Of a stretch of 64,000 nucleotides of DNA, positions 52,258 through 61,564 are shown one piece after another. The notes beneath the pieces were generated by a model. It was not told the origin of the DNA. It searched no databases and saw nothing but the letters and a program-made list of their open reading frames with translations. Position numbers and translations under genes: made by a program. Each line of letters opens with the position of its first letter. Positions within the stretch are counted from its first letter, which is position 1. The stretch is taken from positions 7,688,001 through 7,752,000 of the forward strand of contig NZ_CP082301.1 of the NCBI RefSeq assembly GCF_019880305.1, written 5' to 3'. This DNA is from Streptomyces decoyicus (GTDB lineage: Bacteria > Actinomycetota > Actinomycetes > Streptomycetales > Streptomycetaceae).

Positions 52258-52658
52258 CCCGGGAGCGTAACCGACAAGGGTGCCGAGGAGCCGTAATGCC
52301 AAGGCCGAGGAGCCGTGGTGCCAAGGCGGCTGCCGGATAAATCGTTCGACGCCGGAGCGGCCGCCCGGCACCATATGACGCATGATCCGGCATGCCTTCC
52401 TCCCGCTCCCGTCCGCAGCCGCGGACGAGCCGAAGGCTGCCGTCGATCCCTTCGCGGCCATCGCCGCGGCCCACTGCGCGCCCGCAGTCACTGCCGTCGC
52501 AGCAGCCGACGTCCAGGCCGCCGCGGCGGCCGACGGCGCACGAAGCTGACCCTCTCCGGATCGTCCGGCGGACCCCGCAGGGGGAGGGTCGGCGGGGCTC
52601 AGGGGTCCCCACGGCGCCAAGTCGCCGTCCTCACCGCATTGTTGCGAGGAAGAACATC
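52258..52658. other. Intergenic region upstream of the EF-Tu3 gene
   Basis: About 400 bases between a leftward membrane-protein gene and the rightward EF-Tu3 gene. A 55-codon frame starting at 52382 and ending at 52549 (MIRHAFLPLPSAAADEPKAA at its start) has high third-position GC but no ribosome site, and its reality is uncertain. The rest contains no convincing gene. Confidence 0.4.
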
Positions 52659-53831
52659 ATGCCCAAGACGGCATACGTGCGTACCAAGCCGCACCTGAAC
52701 ATCGGCACCATGGGCCACGTCGACCACGGCAAGACCACGTTGACCGCGGCCATCACCAAGGTCCTCAGCGACCGGGGGAGCGGGACGTTCGTGCCCTTCG
52801 ACCGGATCGACCGGGCCCCGGAGGAGGCCGCACGCGGTATCACCATCAACATCTCGCATGTCGAGTACGAGACCGGCACCCGGCACTACGCCCATGTCGA
52901 CATGCCCGGCCATGCCGACTTCATCAAGAACATGGTGACCGGCGCGGCGCAGCTCGACGGGGCGATCCTCGTCGTCTCCGCGCTCGACGGGATCATGCCG
53001 CAGACGTCCGAGCATGTGCTGCTCGCCAAACAAGTGGGCGTTCGGCACATCGTCGTGGCCCTCAACAAGGCCGACGCCGGCGACCCCGAGCTCACCGACC
53101 TCGTGGAGCTGGAGGTGCGCGAACTGCTCGGCGCGCACGGCTACGACGGGGAGCACGTACCGGTCGTACGGGTCTCCGGGCTGCGTGCTCTGGAAGGCGA
53201 CCCGCGCTGGACGGAGGCGATCGACGCGCTGCTGGACGCCGTGGACACCTATGTCCCGATGCCCGAGCGGTATGTCGACGCGCCGTTCCTGCTGCCGGTG
53301 GAGAACGTGCTGACCATCACCGGGCGCGGCACGGTCGTCACCGGAGCCGTCGAGCGCGGCACGGTGCGGGTCGGCGACCGGGTGGCGGTGCTCGGTGCGG
53401 AGACCGAGACGACGGTCACCGGGCTGGAGACGTTCGGCAAGCCCATGGAGTCCGCCGAGGCCGGGGACAATGTCGCGCTGCTGCTGCGCGGTCTGCACCG
53501 CGACCAGGTGCGCCGCGGGCATGTGGTCGCGGCGCCCGGCAGCGTCACACCGCGGCGCCGTTTCACCGCCGAGGTGTATGTGCTCTCCACCGAGGAGGGC
53601 GGCCGCCGTACGCCGCTGTCCACCGGCTACCGGCCGCAGTTCTACATCCGTACCGCGGACGTGGTCGGCGACCTCGACCTCGGCGAGCGGGGCATCGCCC
53701 GTCCCGGTGAGACGGTGACGGTGTCGGTCGAACTGGGCCGGGACGTGCCGTTGGAGAGGGGCCTGGGCTTCGCCATCCGCGAGGGCGGCAGGACCGTCGG
53801 CGCGGGCACGGTGCGCACCGTCGAGGAGTGA
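52659..53831 (+). CDS. Divergent EF-Tu (tuf3-type)
   Basis: A 390-residue elongation factor Tu, full length: G1 GHVDHGKT (19-26), DMPGHADFIKNMVTGAAQLD, NKAD, then the beta-barrel domains 2 and 3. It differs at normally invariant sites: the N-terminus is MPKTAYVRTKPHLN, DCPGHAD reads DMPGHAD, NKCD reads NKAD, and the tail is shortened (EGGRTVGAGTVRTVEE). This pattern matches the third EF-Tu gene of Streptomyces, which is poorly expressed in normal growth and linked to starvation. Ribosome site GAGGAAG. It has its own terminator and is not in a ribosomal operon. Confidence 0.92.
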   Translation: MPKTAYVRTKPHLNIGTMGHVDHGKTTLTAAITKVLSDRGSGTFVPFDRIDRAPEEAARGITINISHVEYETGTRHYAHVDMPGHADFIKNMVTGAAQLDGAILVVSALDGIMPQTSEHVLLAKQVGVRHIVVALNKADAGDPELTDLVELEVRELLGAHGYDGEHVPVVRVSGLRALEGDPRWTEAIDALLDAVDTYVPMPERYVDAPFLLPVENVLTITGRGTVVTGAVERGTVRVGDRVAVLGAETETTVTGLETFGKPMESAEAGDNVALLLRGLHRDQVRRGHVVAAPGSVTPRRRFTAEVYVLSTEEGGRRTPLSTGYRPQFYIRTADVVGDLDLGERGIARPGETVTVSVELGRDVPLERGLGFAIREGGRTVGAGTVRTVEE

Positions 53832-53843
53832 GACACCGCAGGT

Positions 53844-53893
53844 CAGCAGGCTGCGTCCGGCACCTTTCCGGTGCGGGGCGCAGCCTCCTGCTG
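53844..53893 (+). terminator. Terminator after the EF-Tu3 gene
   Basis: CAGCAGG/CCTGCTG and CTGCG/CGCAG arms with an inner GCACC/GGTGC stem around a TTT-containing loop form a long imperfect hairpin (53844-53893), 12 bases after the stop. Confidence 0.8.
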
Positions 53894-54001
53894 TCCCGGC
53901 GGACGCCCGGGTGCAAGACTGCTCGCCCGGTGGAACGGCCACGAGGACGACCCCTGCGCCGGACGGTGCGGGCGGTCGGCCGGAGACAGGAGGAAGACCT
54001 G

Positions 54002-54844
54002 ATGGCGGGTACGGCACTGGTCCTGGGCGGCGGAGGGCTCACCGGCATCGGCTGGGAGATCGGTGTGCTCGCCGGTCTCGCCGAGGCGGGCCTCGACCTC
54101 GCCGACGCCGACGTCGTCATCGGTACCTCCGCCGGATCGATCGTCGGCGCCCACCTCACCTCCGGGCATCTCGGCCTGGACGAGATGTACGAACGCCAGC
54201 TCGCGGTGCCCGAGAACCGCTCGGCGGCCCGTATGGGCCCGGCCGCACTGGCCCGGTTCGCGGCCATCGCGCTGCGCTCCCGGGACACGGTCTCCTTCGG
54301 CATACGCATGGGCAGGCTGGCGCTCGCGGCCCGCACCGTCACCGAGGCGGAACAGCGCACGGCGATCGCCCGGACCCTGAACCTCACCGACTGGCCGGCC
54401 CGCCGGCTGGTGATCACGGCGGTGGATGCGGCGACGGGGGAGCGGACCGCCTTCGACGACACGAGCGGGGTGCGGCTGCTCGACGCGGTGGGCGCGAGCT
54501 GCGCGGTCCCCGGCATCTATCCGCCGGTCACCATCGACGGCACCCGGTGGATCGACGGCGGGGTGCACTCCAGCGCCAACGCCGATCTGGCCGCCGGATA
54601 CGGCCGGGTGGTGATCGTCGCGCCGATGGCCGCCAGTGGCGGGCCGATCGCCGGACCGCGGGCGCAGGGCGAACGACTGGCGCGCCAGGGCGCCCGGGTG
54701 TGCGTGCTCACCCCCGACCGCGCGGCCAGGGCGGCGTTCGGCCGCAATGTCCTCGACCCCGCCAAGCGCGCCGACGCGGCCCGCGCGGGGCGCCGGCAGG
54801 CAGTGGCCCATGCGGCGCAGATCCAGCGGGTCTGGTCGGACTGA
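54002..54844 (+). CDS. Patatin-like phospholipase family protein
   Basis: A 280-residue protein. The Gly-rich oxyanion loop is LVLGGGGLTGIGWEIG, the nucleophile motif is G41-T-S43-A-G45, and the catalytic Asp is D185 in R-W-I-D-G-G. It lacks a signal peptide, so cytoplasmic. Such enzymes are acyl hydrolases; the substrate is not evident. The start at 54002 follows ACAGGAGGAAGACCTG. It lies close after the EF-Tu3 terminator and is followed after 55 bases by a spermidine-synthase-like gene. Confidence 0.9.
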   Translation: MAGTALVLGGGGLTGIGWEIGVLAGLAEAGLDLADADVVIGTSAGSIVGAHLTSGHLGLDEMYERQLAVPENRSAARMGPAALARFAAIALRSRDTVSFGIRMGRLALAARTVTEAEQRTAIARTLNLTDWPARRLVITAVDAATGERTAFDDTSGVRLLDAVGASCAVPGIYPPVTIDGTRWIDGGVHSSANADLAAGYGRVVIVAPMAASGGPIAGPRAQGERLARQGARVCVLTPDRAARAAFGRNVLDPAKRADAARAGRRQAVAHAAQIQRVWSD

Positions 54845-54899
54845 GCGGCCGGCCGGACCGGCTGCCGGGGCCCGGTGACCGCACCGGCACAATGGGACG

Positions 54900-55754
54900 G
54901 TGGACGATGCACCCGAGCCGATACCCGTCACCCGGGCCGTGGACTGCGGCACCGCCAAGCTGCTGCCGGACGTCGACCGGCCGCGCGCCTGGCTGCTCAC
55001 CGTGGACGGTGCACCGCAGTCCTACGTGGACCTCGACGCGCCCACACATCTGGAATTCGAGTACGTGCGCAGGCTGGCACACGTCCTGGACGAGGCGGCC
55101 GCCCCGGGCCGGCCGCTGGACGCGCTGCACCTCGGCGGCGGGGCGCTGACCCTGCCGCGCTATCTCGCCGCCGTCCGTCCGCACTCCCGGCAGGAGGTCA
55201 TCGAGGCCGACCGCGGGCTGCTCGCCCTGGTCACGGAGCATCTCCCGCTGCCCGCCGACTGCGGGATCACGGTGCACGCCGAGGACGCCCGTACGGCGCT
55301 GGAGGCGGCGCCGGAGGACAGCGCCGATGTCATCGTGGCGGACGTCTTCGGCGGCTCGCGGGTGCCCGCGCATCTCACCTCGGTCGAGTACGCGCAGGCC
55401 GCCGCCCGGGTGCTGCGGCCGGACGGCTGCTATGCCGCGAACCTCGCGGACGGCGCTCCGTTCGGCTTTCTGCGCGGTCAACTCGCCAATTTCGCCACGG
55501 TCTTCGAGCACCTCGCGCTGATCGCCGAGCCGTCGGTGCTGCGCGGCCGCCGGTTCGGCAACGCCGTGCTGCTCGCCTCGCGCGCACCGCTGCCGATCGC
55601 CGCGCTGGCCCGGCGGACGGCCGGTGACGCGTTCCCGGCCCGGGTCGAGCACGGCGCGGCGCTGCGGCGGCTGATCGCGGACGCGGTCCCCGTACGCGAT
55701 GCCGAGGCGGTGGCGTCCCCGGTGCCACCGGACGGCGCGTTCAGCGTCGGCTGA
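54900..55754 (+). CDS. Spermidine synthase-like methyltransferase-fold protein
   Basis: A 284-residue protein from a GTG at 54900. The Rossmann-like domain has the glycine motif LHLGGGALTLPRYLAA, followed by EVIEADRGLLALV and ADVIVADVFGGSRVPAH, as in the polyamine aminopropyltransferase family. It lacks a clear aminopropyl-acceptor site, and many such actinobacterial proteins are of unknown function. The first 70 residues (TRAVDCGTAKLLPDVDRPRA) form the N-terminal beta domain. Confidence 0.82.
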   Translation: MDDAPEPIPVTRAVDCGTAKLLPDVDRPRAWLLTVDGAPQSYVDLDAPTHLEFEYVRRLAHVLDEAAAPGRPLDALHLGGGALTLPRYLAAVRPHSRQEVIEADRGLLALVTEHLPLPADCGITVHAEDARTALEAAPEDSADVIVADVFGGSRVPAHLTSVEYAQAAARVLRPDGCYAANLADGAPFGFLRGQLANFATVFEHLALIAEPSVLRGRRFGNAVLLASRAPLPIAALARRTAGDAFPARVEHGAALRRLIADAVPVRDAEAVASPVPPDGAFSVG

Positions 55755-55755
55755 G

Positions 55756-55769
55756 CGCGGCCCGCCGCG
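55756..55769. terminator. Short hairpin at the end of the spermidine-synthase-like gene
   Basis: CGCGG (55756-55760) and CCGCG (55765-55769) around a 4-base loop, followed by G and TTT. It lies directly after the stop codon and may serve the convergent MFS gene too. Confidence 0.45.
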
Positions 55770-55796
55770 GTTTCGCACCAGGTCGGCGTCGTCCGC

Positions 55797-57206
55797 TCAT
55801 TCCGCCTGCGCGGTGTGCGATTCCGTCGCCCCGGCGGCACGGGAGACCGCTCCGCCCGCTGCGGGCTCCGGCTTCGTACGCCGGGTGAGCCGCCGTACCT
55901 CGGGCACACACAGCACCGCCGCCGTCAGCAGCGCGATCAGCGCCGAGCAGCCCCACAGTGCGGCCGTCCGGCCGACGAGGTCCTGTACGGGGCCGGCCAG
56001 CGCGGTGGCGAGCGGGACCACGGCCAGGGACCCGAGCCAGTCGTAGGACGAGACCCGGGAGAACTTCTCCTCGGGGATCTCCTGGTGCAGTGCCGTCATC
56101 CACGTCACCGCGAAGACCTCGACCGCGATCCCGGTGCCGAACATGACCGCGGTGAGCCCGCCCGCCGGAAGGGGGACGGCGAGCGCGGCGGACGGGAGGG
56201 CGAGCGGGAAAACGCACAGCGCACCGATGAGCAGCAGGCGGTGCGGTCTGACCCGGGTCATCATGAGGGCGCCGCCCACGGTGCCCGCACCGAAGGCGGC
56301 CAGCGCCAGACCCCAGGGCCCGGGGCCGCCCAGATGCTGCTCGGCGACGAGCGGCCCGTAGACCGCCTCGGCGGCCGCCACCACCGCATTGACGATGGAG
56401 AACTGCACGACAACCGCCCACAGCCACCGCCGGGAGGCGACCTCGCGCCAGCCGTCCCGCAGGTCGTGCAGCACCCCGCCGCCGGCAGCCCGCACGGGGA
56501 CGCCGCTGACGTCGAGGAAGGCGCGCAGCGCGCCCGCGAGGGCGAAGGCCGCGGAGTCGATGGCCAGCACCCAGCCGGGGCCGACCGCGGCGACCAGTGC
56601 GCCGCCGAGCGCCGTGCCGCCGATGTTCGCTCCGTTCATGCCCATACGGAACACGGCGAAGGCGCGCCCCGCCTGCTCGCCGGAGACACTGGCGAGCACC
56701 ATGCCCTCGGAGGCCGGCGCGAAGAACGCCTGCCCCGTGCCACCGAGGGCGGCCAGCAGTGCCATCTGCCACAGCCGCGGCTCGCCGGCCAGGACGAGCA
56801 GTGCGAACAGGCCCTGGGAGACGCAGCTGAGGGCGTTCGCGGCGACCATCACGCGATGCCGGGGGAGCCGGTCGGCGACCGCGCCGCCGATCAGCAGGAA
56901 GAGGACGAGCGGGATGGTCCGCGCGGCGGCCACCAGCCCGACGTCGGTGGCGGAACCGCCGGCGGCGAGCACCGCGAAAGCGGTGGCGATCAGCGCACCG
57001 GAGCTGCCGAGGTTCGCGATCACCGTGGCGCCGGTGAGCAGCAGATAGTTCCGCCCCGCCCACGCGGGGCGGGTCCTCACCAAGCGAGCACCCGCGGGGC
57101 GGGGACCGTGCGGGACCGCTTCCGGCCGGGGCTGCCTGCTGCTCGGCGCACGCCGCGTTCCGGGCAGGTCACCCGCCCGTCTTCGCTGTGCTGCTGTCCT
57201 GGCCAC
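55797..57206 (-). CDS. MFS transporter (EntS-like)
   Basis: A 469-residue transporter with 12 helices. NYLLLTGATVIANLGSSGAL starts the fold, VADRLPRHRVMV is the conserved loop after helix 2, and a central cytoplasmic loop (LRDGWREVASRRWLWAVVVQ) separates the two halves. The branch is that of the MFS_3 exporters. The translation start is uncertain: GTG at 57206 gives a 50-residue basic leader, while a GTG at 57080 would start at VRTRPAWAGRNY. Substrate unknown. Confidence 0.88.
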   Translation of the reverse strand: MARTAAQRRRAGDLPGTRRAPSSRQPRPEAVPHGPRPAGARLVRTRPAWAGRNYLLLTGATVIANLGSSGALIATAFAVLAAGGSATDVGLVAAARTIPLVLFLLIGGAVADRLPRHRVMVAANALSCVSQGLFALLVLAGEPRLWQMALLAALGGTGQAFFAPASEGMVLASVSGEQAGRAFAVFRMGMNGANIGGTALGGALVAAVGPGWVLAIDSAAFALAGALRAFLDVSGVPVRAAGGGVLHDLRDGWREVASRRWLWAVVVQFSIVNAVVAAAEAVYGPLVAEQHLGGPGPWGLALAAFGAGTVGGALMMTRVRPHRLLLIGALCVFPLALPSAALAVPLPAGGLTAVMFGTGIAVEVFAVTWMTALHQEIPEEKFSRVSSYDWLGSLAVVPLATALAGPVQDLVGRTAALWGCSALIALLTAAVLCVPEVRRLTRRTKPEPAAGGAVSRAAGATESHTAQAE

Positions 57207-57382
57207 ATGGGCGTCAACGATACGGAGGGTGGCGAGCCGGCCGCACAGGGGTTTCCGGCGGCCGCTCGGGCCCGGATTCCGTCAGGGGCCTGGCGTACGT
57301 CACAGGTATGAGGTCTGTCGCCCTGCACGCCCCGAGGCCGGGGAGCACGCACCCCTTCACACCTAAGCTACCGCTAGGTAAC

Positions 57383-57847
57383 ATGGCGCCCATGTCCTCC
57401 GAGACCCTGCCGTCGATCGGCGAAATGATGGCGGCATCCGTGCCGATGGCCCGCACCCTGAACCTCGAGTTCACCGAGACCACCGCCGAGCGCGCCGTGG
57501 TCCGCATGCCCGACCAGCCGGACTTCCACAACCACGTCGGCGGACCGCACGCCGGCGCCATGTTCACCCTCGCCGAGTCGGCGAGCGGTGCCATCGTGAT
57601 GGCGGCCTTCGGCGACCAGCTCGGCCGGGCGGTGCCGCTCGCGGTGCGCGCCGAGATCGGCTACAAGAAGCTCGCCATGGGACCGGTCACCGCCACTGCG
57701 GAACTGGGCCGGCCGGTGGCCGAGGTGATCGCCGAGCTCGACGCCGGTGAGCGCCCGGAGTTCCCCGTGAACATCGCCATCACCCGCGAGGACGGCGCGG
57801 TCACCGGCGAGATGAGCATCGTGTGGACCCTGCGCCCCAACAAGTGA
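57383..57847 (+). CDS. DUF4442 hotdog-fold thioesterase-like protein
   Basis: A 154-residue protein (from ATG 57383; ATG 57392 is an alternative). PSIGEMMAASVPMARTLNLE and DFHNHVGGPHAGAMFTLAES form the hotdog helix with N-H-V-G-G-P-H-A-G, the DUF4442/PaaI-like thioesterase active-site region. The end VTGEMSIVWTLRPNK is the last strand. It likely acts on an acyl-CoA of unknown identity. ACCTA and TAGGT (57361-57365 and 57375-57379) flank its start as an inverted repeat. Confidence 0.88.
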   Translation: MAPMSSETLPSIGEMMAASVPMARTLNLEFTETTAERAVVRMPDQPDFHNHVGGPHAGAMFTLAESASGAIVMAAFGDQLGRAVPLAVRAEIGYKKLAMGPVTATAELGRPVAEVIAELDAGERPEFPVNIAITREDGAVTGEMSIVWTLRPNK

Positions 57848-57872
57848 GCTGCTTCACAGTGGGGTTCTCCCC

Positions 57873-57899
57873 GGCCCGTCGTGCGCCGCACGGCGGGCC
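57873..57899 (+). terminator. Terminator after the DUF4442 gene
   Basis: GGCCCGTCGTGC (57873-57884) pairs with GCACGGCGGGCC (57888-57899) over 12 positions with one G-T wobble and a 3-base loop, 25 bases after the stop. Confidence 0.85.
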
Positions 57900-58101
57900 G
57901 CCGCTGTTTTGAGCGGGCCCGCGGCACCGGACCGGGCCGCGGAGCAGGTCGTTGCGTACCGCATGCGGATTCGGCTCCCGGACGGCGCCATCGAGTACGC
58001 TTCCCGGGCGTGCTGCGGCGCGCCAGGGGATCGACCGGCACCGGTTTCATGGATGCCGGGGCACGGCCCACGGGGGCCCTACACCAGCGGAGGAAGCGGC
58101 G

Positions 58102-58752
58102 TTGCACATCCAGGAGTGGCTCGAGACGGTACCGGCCGTGAGCGTCTACCTCCTGGTGGGGGTGGTCATCGGCCTGGAGAGCGTGGGTATTCCGCTCCCC
58201 GGTGAGATCGTCCTCGTCAGTGCGGCGATTCTCGCGGCGACCCAGGATCACATCAACCCGTATGTGCTGGGTGCCTGTGCGTCCGCCGGCGCGATCCTGG
58301 GTGACTCCATCGGGTATCTGATCGGGCGCAAGGGCGGGAAGCCCCTGTTGCAGTGGGCGGGCCGCAGGTTCCCCAAGCACTTCGGCCCCGACCATGTCGC
58401 GATGGCCGAGGCGAAGTTCGACAAGTGGGGCATGTGGGCGGTCTTCTTCGGCCGGTTCGTCGCGCTGCTGCGCATCTTCGCCGGCCCGCTCGCCGGCGTA
58501 CTGAAGATGCCGTACTGGAAGTTCCTGATCGCCAACGTCCTCGGCGGCATCGTCTGGGCCGGCGGCACCACCGCGTTGATCTACAGCGTGGGCGTCGTCG
58601 CCGAGTCGTGGCTCAAGCGCTTCTCCTGGCTCGGACTGGTCGCCGCCCTGCTGTTCGGCATCGGCTCGCTCCTGCTCATGAAGCACCGCGCGAAGAAGGC
58701 GGCCGTCGCGCGCGAGGCGGCGGAGACCCCGGTCGGCGCGACGGTCGACTGA
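58102..58752 (+). CDS. DedA-family membrane protein
   Basis: A 216-residue polytopic protein. The start is a TTG at 58102 (LHIQEWLETVPAVSVY) with GGAGGAAG upstream; the long in-frame extension has no coding look. LESVGIPLPGEIVLVSAAIL, GDSIGYLIGRKGGKPLL and FFGRFVALLRIFAGPLAGVL are the family motifs, including the F/Y-x-R-x-x-P loop region. DedA proteins are implicated in undecaprenyl-phosphate and phospholipid transport, which fits with uppP in the same window. Ends in a basic cytoplasmic tail. Confidence 0.92.
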   Translation: MHIQEWLETVPAVSVYLLVGVVIGLESVGIPLPGEIVLVSAAILAATQDHINPYVLGACASAGAILGDSIGYLIGRKGGKPLLQWAGRRFPKHFGPDHVAMAEAKFDKWGMWAVFFGRFVALLRIFAGPLAGVLKMPYWKFLIANVLGGIVWAGGTTALIYSVGVVAESWLKRFSWLGLVAALLFGIGSLLLMKHRAKKAAVAREAAETPVGATVD

Positions 58753-58899
58753 CCGTCCCGGAGCCGCTGCGCCACCTCCGCGCAGCTCGTACGGGGCCCG
58801 CAACGGAAGCTCTTCAACGGGCGCTCTTCAGGCGGAAGTCAGGCGCTCGCCCGGCTCAACTCACCTGATGACACAGACGGGCCGAGGACCGGCGTCGCC

Positions 58900-59109
58900 T
58901 CAGGGCATCAGCCAGACGTCCGGTCCGCCGTCGCGCCATTCGAAGACACCGGCGTCGTCCCAGACGAACTTCGTGGTGCAGAAACCGGCCCGGCGCAGGA
59001 TCGCGGCCACATCACCCGGGCGCAGCGCCCGGCCCAGATCCTGACCGTAGAGCGTCACACGGCGGCCGCCCGAGGAGGGCGGATGCACGATCACGGGGGC
59101 ACGCTTCAT
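58900..59109 (-). CDS. Small conserved hypothetical protein
   Basis: A 69-residue protein, MKRAPVIVHPPSSGGRRVTL then YGQDLGRALRPGDVAAILRR, ending in EWRDGGPDVWLMP. The pattern (short beta hairpin, then a helix with D-V-A-x-I-L-R-R-A-G) is common among Streptomyces proteins of unknown function. The start at 59109 has GGGAAGC just upstream; a start at 59121 (MLGSMKRAP) is possible. It is adjacent to the STAND ATPase gene on the same strand. Confidence 0.72.
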   Translation of the reverse strand: MKRAPVIVHPPSSGGRRVTLYGQDLGRALRPGDVAAILRRAGFCTTKFVWDDAGVFEWRDGGPDVWLMP

Positions 59110-59209
59110 GCTTCCCAGCATGCGACCGGCCCGGCGCTCCCGCATCCCGAACGCGGTCGGCGCGTCACGGAACGTGTCCACCGGCCTCTTTGCGACACCG
59201 GCCCGGCCT

Positions 59210-61267
59210 TCAGGACCGTGCCCGCAGCCGCGAGAAGAACGGCCGGGCCCGTACGCCGGGCCCGGCGCGCAGCCACCACGGGGCCTCCTCCTCGTCGCCG
59301 TCCGGCGGCGGCATCCCGCGACGCACCGTCCGCCGCAGACCGGTCAGCATGTTGCGGACCCCCGCGATGAACAGCGGGTCACCGATCACCTTCTTGGCCA
59401 CCAGCGCCTTGTGACACGCCCGCAGCGCCGCCGCCGGCTTCCCATGGGTGCTCTCGGTCCGGGCATGGGCGTACAGGATCGTCGAGTACAGCCAGAAGTC
59501 GCCGTCGGAGTGCCGGGTCTCCCAGGCGCGGTCGGCCGCCGCCCTGGCCCGCTCCGCGTCGAGCGGCGCCAGGGCGATGGCGAGCAGCGCCCAGCTGTGG
59601 GCGGGCCCCGGACCGAACCACGGGTCCCTGGAGTGGTGCCGGGCGGCGTCCTCCAGACACGCCACGGCCGTCGTGGTGTTCCCGCGGTACAGCGCCAGCA
59701 CCCCGTGCGCATGCGCGATACGGGCCAGCCCGTCGCCGTCGGCATGCATCACCGCCGCCGTCCACGCCTGGTCGAGCAGCCCCTCCGCGGTGGTGAGCGC
59801 ATGTTCCTGCGCGGCGAGATAGCCGGCCAGCCACAACGCCCTGGCCCGCAGCGCGGTGTCGTCCCGGCAGAGCAGCAGCAGCCGGTCCAGATGGGCCCGC
59901 CCCTCCCGACGAAAGCCACAGGCCGCCCAGCGGAACCACAGCGACACCGCGATCTCCAGCGCCCCGAGCGCATCCTCCGCGTCCTGCGGCGGCCGGGTCA
60001 GCGCCGCGTCGAGATTGGCCTGTTCGTCCTCCACCAGCCGCACGGCGACCTGCTGGTTCGGGCCCTGCCAGGCGATCTGGGCCTCGGCCGCGAGTGCCGC
60101 ACAGGCCTGCCGGAACCGCCGCAGCGCCGCGGGCTCCTCGCCCGCCTCCCGCAGCTGCGTCCGCCCGAAGTCGCGGGCGGCGCGCGGGAGTCGGTAGCGT
60201 GGCGGCAGCGCGGCCCCGGTGTCCTCGCGAGCGCCGCCCCCGTCCCGTACGCGTTCGACGACCGAGGCGGTACGGAGCCGTTCCAGTGCGCCGTCGACCG
60301 CGGCTGAAGGAACGTCACTGCTGGTGCAGACGCATCCGGCGAGCCAGGGATCGAAATCGTCGGGAAGCACGGAGAGTCTCGCCCATACGCGCCGGTCGGT
60401 GGGCGAGCAGAGGGCGTAGCCCGCGGCTTGCGCGGCGTGCAGCGAGGTGTGCCGGGCGGTCGCCGCGGGACCCGAGTAGAACAGCGCACCGTCCGTGCCC
60501 ACCTGCGCCGCGAGCTGCGGCAACGACATCCGGTCCAGCTGGTGCGCGGCCAGGGCGATCGCCAGCGGTGAGCCCTCCAGGGCCTGGCACACCGCGACCA
60601 GGAGCTCGGGCGTCGCGGCGCCGGTCCGCGCCGCCAGCAGCTCGACGGCCGGTCCGGCGATCCCCTCGCCCAGCGTCACCGGAAGCGGCGCGATCTCGAC
60701 GACGCGCTCCTCGGCCAGTCCCAGCCGGCCCCGTGCGGTCGCCACGATGTGCAGCGCCGGATCGGCCCGCAGCAGCCGGCGCACCAGCTGTGCGCACTCG
60801 GCGAGCACCGGGTCGCAGTCGTCCAGCAGCACGGTCACGCGATGCCCCCGGCAGTGTGCGGTCAGCGCCGCGAGTGCCGTGCCGCCCGCGGGGGTGCACC
60901 CCGCTGCGGTCTCCGTCCGGTCCGCCCGGCCGGGCACCGGTGTGCCGACGCAGGGGGGAGCCGTACGCCGGGCGAGGGGCCGGGCGCTGTTGCGGCAGGC
61001 GGTGTCCGCCTGGCCGGCCGCCCGCAGCAGCGCGTCGGCCAGACCGCCCTCGGCCAGACCGTCCCAGCAGCCGACCCGGATGACCGTGCCGCCGTGCCGA
61101 GCGGTGTGCTCCTCCAGGACGGCGCGGGCCAGCACGCTCTTGCCCACGCCGGCGGCTCCGGTGAGCGTCACCAGCGGAGCACTGTCCAGCAGCCCGGACA
61201 TCTGCTCATGCTCAACGGCCCGTCCCACTACGCCGGGCAGTGGCCGGCGATCTGCCCACGCGGTCAT
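59210..61267 (-). CDS. STAND-type ATPase with TPR-like C-terminus (AfsR/LuxR-family-like, no DNA-binding domain)
   Basis: A 685-residue cytoplasmic protein. The P-loop is G37-A-A-G-V-G-K-S44, with a Walker B LLDDCD near residue 150 and a following ATARGRLGLAEERV sensor region. The NB-ARC-like region continues to about 310, and the C-terminal part contains helical repeats of TPR character (ARALWLAGYLAAQEHALTTA, AHSWALLAIALAPLDAERAR and ALRACHKALVAKK). No winged-helix or LuxR HTH is seen at either end, unlike typical SARP/LuxR relatives. It could be a signalling switch or a degenerated regulator. Confidence 0.85.
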   Translation of the reverse strand: MTAWADRRPLPGVVGRAVEHEQMSGLLDSAPLVTLTGAAGVGKSVLARAVLEEHTARHGGTVIRVGCWDGLAEGGLADALLRAAGQADTACRNSARPLARRTAPPCVGTPVPGRADRTETAAGCTPAGGTALAALTAHCRGHRVTVLLDDCDPVLAECAQLVRRLLRADPALHIVATARGRLGLAEERVVEIAPLPVTLGEGIAGPAVELLAARTGAATPELLVAVCQALEGSPLAIALAAHQLDRMSLPQLAAQVGTDGALFYSGPAATARHTSLHAAQAAGYALCSPTDRRVWARLSVLPDDFDPWLAGCVCTSSDVPSAAVDGALERLRTASVVERVRDGGGAREDTGAALPPRYRLPRAARDFGRTQLREAGEEPAALRRFRQACAALAAEAQIAWQGPNQQVAVRLVEDEQANLDAALTRPPQDAEDALGALEIAVSLWFRWAACGFRREGRAHLDRLLLLCRDDTALRARALWLAGYLAAQEHALTTAEGLLDQAWTAAVMHADGDGLARIAHAHGVLALYRGNTTTAVACLEDAARHHSRDPWFGPGPAHSWALLAIALAPLDAERARAAADRAWETRHSDGDFWLYSTILYAHARTESTHGKPAAALRACHKALVAKKVIGDPLFIAGVRNMLTGLRRTVRRGMPPPDGDEEEAPWWLRAGPGVRARPFFSRLRARS

Positions 61268-61564
61268 CGGTCATCCCCAACCACGGCACAGCGCCGCGCC
61301 CTTCCGAATAGGGAACCAACGATGCCAGAACCGACCGTCCGGTAAACAACCAGCGGGCTCATCGAACGAGGGAAACTCCGCCGCTGTGTTTGACGCGGCC
61401 GGACCTCTCGCCCAGGGGGCCGGGAGGAGGGACCACCAGGTCACGGTGGCCGGGGTCGGCGCCGAGGGTGCTTCGGACGATCTTAAAGTGGTGTCTTTCG
61501 ACCGGCGCCGCGGTGGCAGCGTGGCTGCCCGCGGCCGGCCCAAGAATCCAAGGAGAACGTCCCG

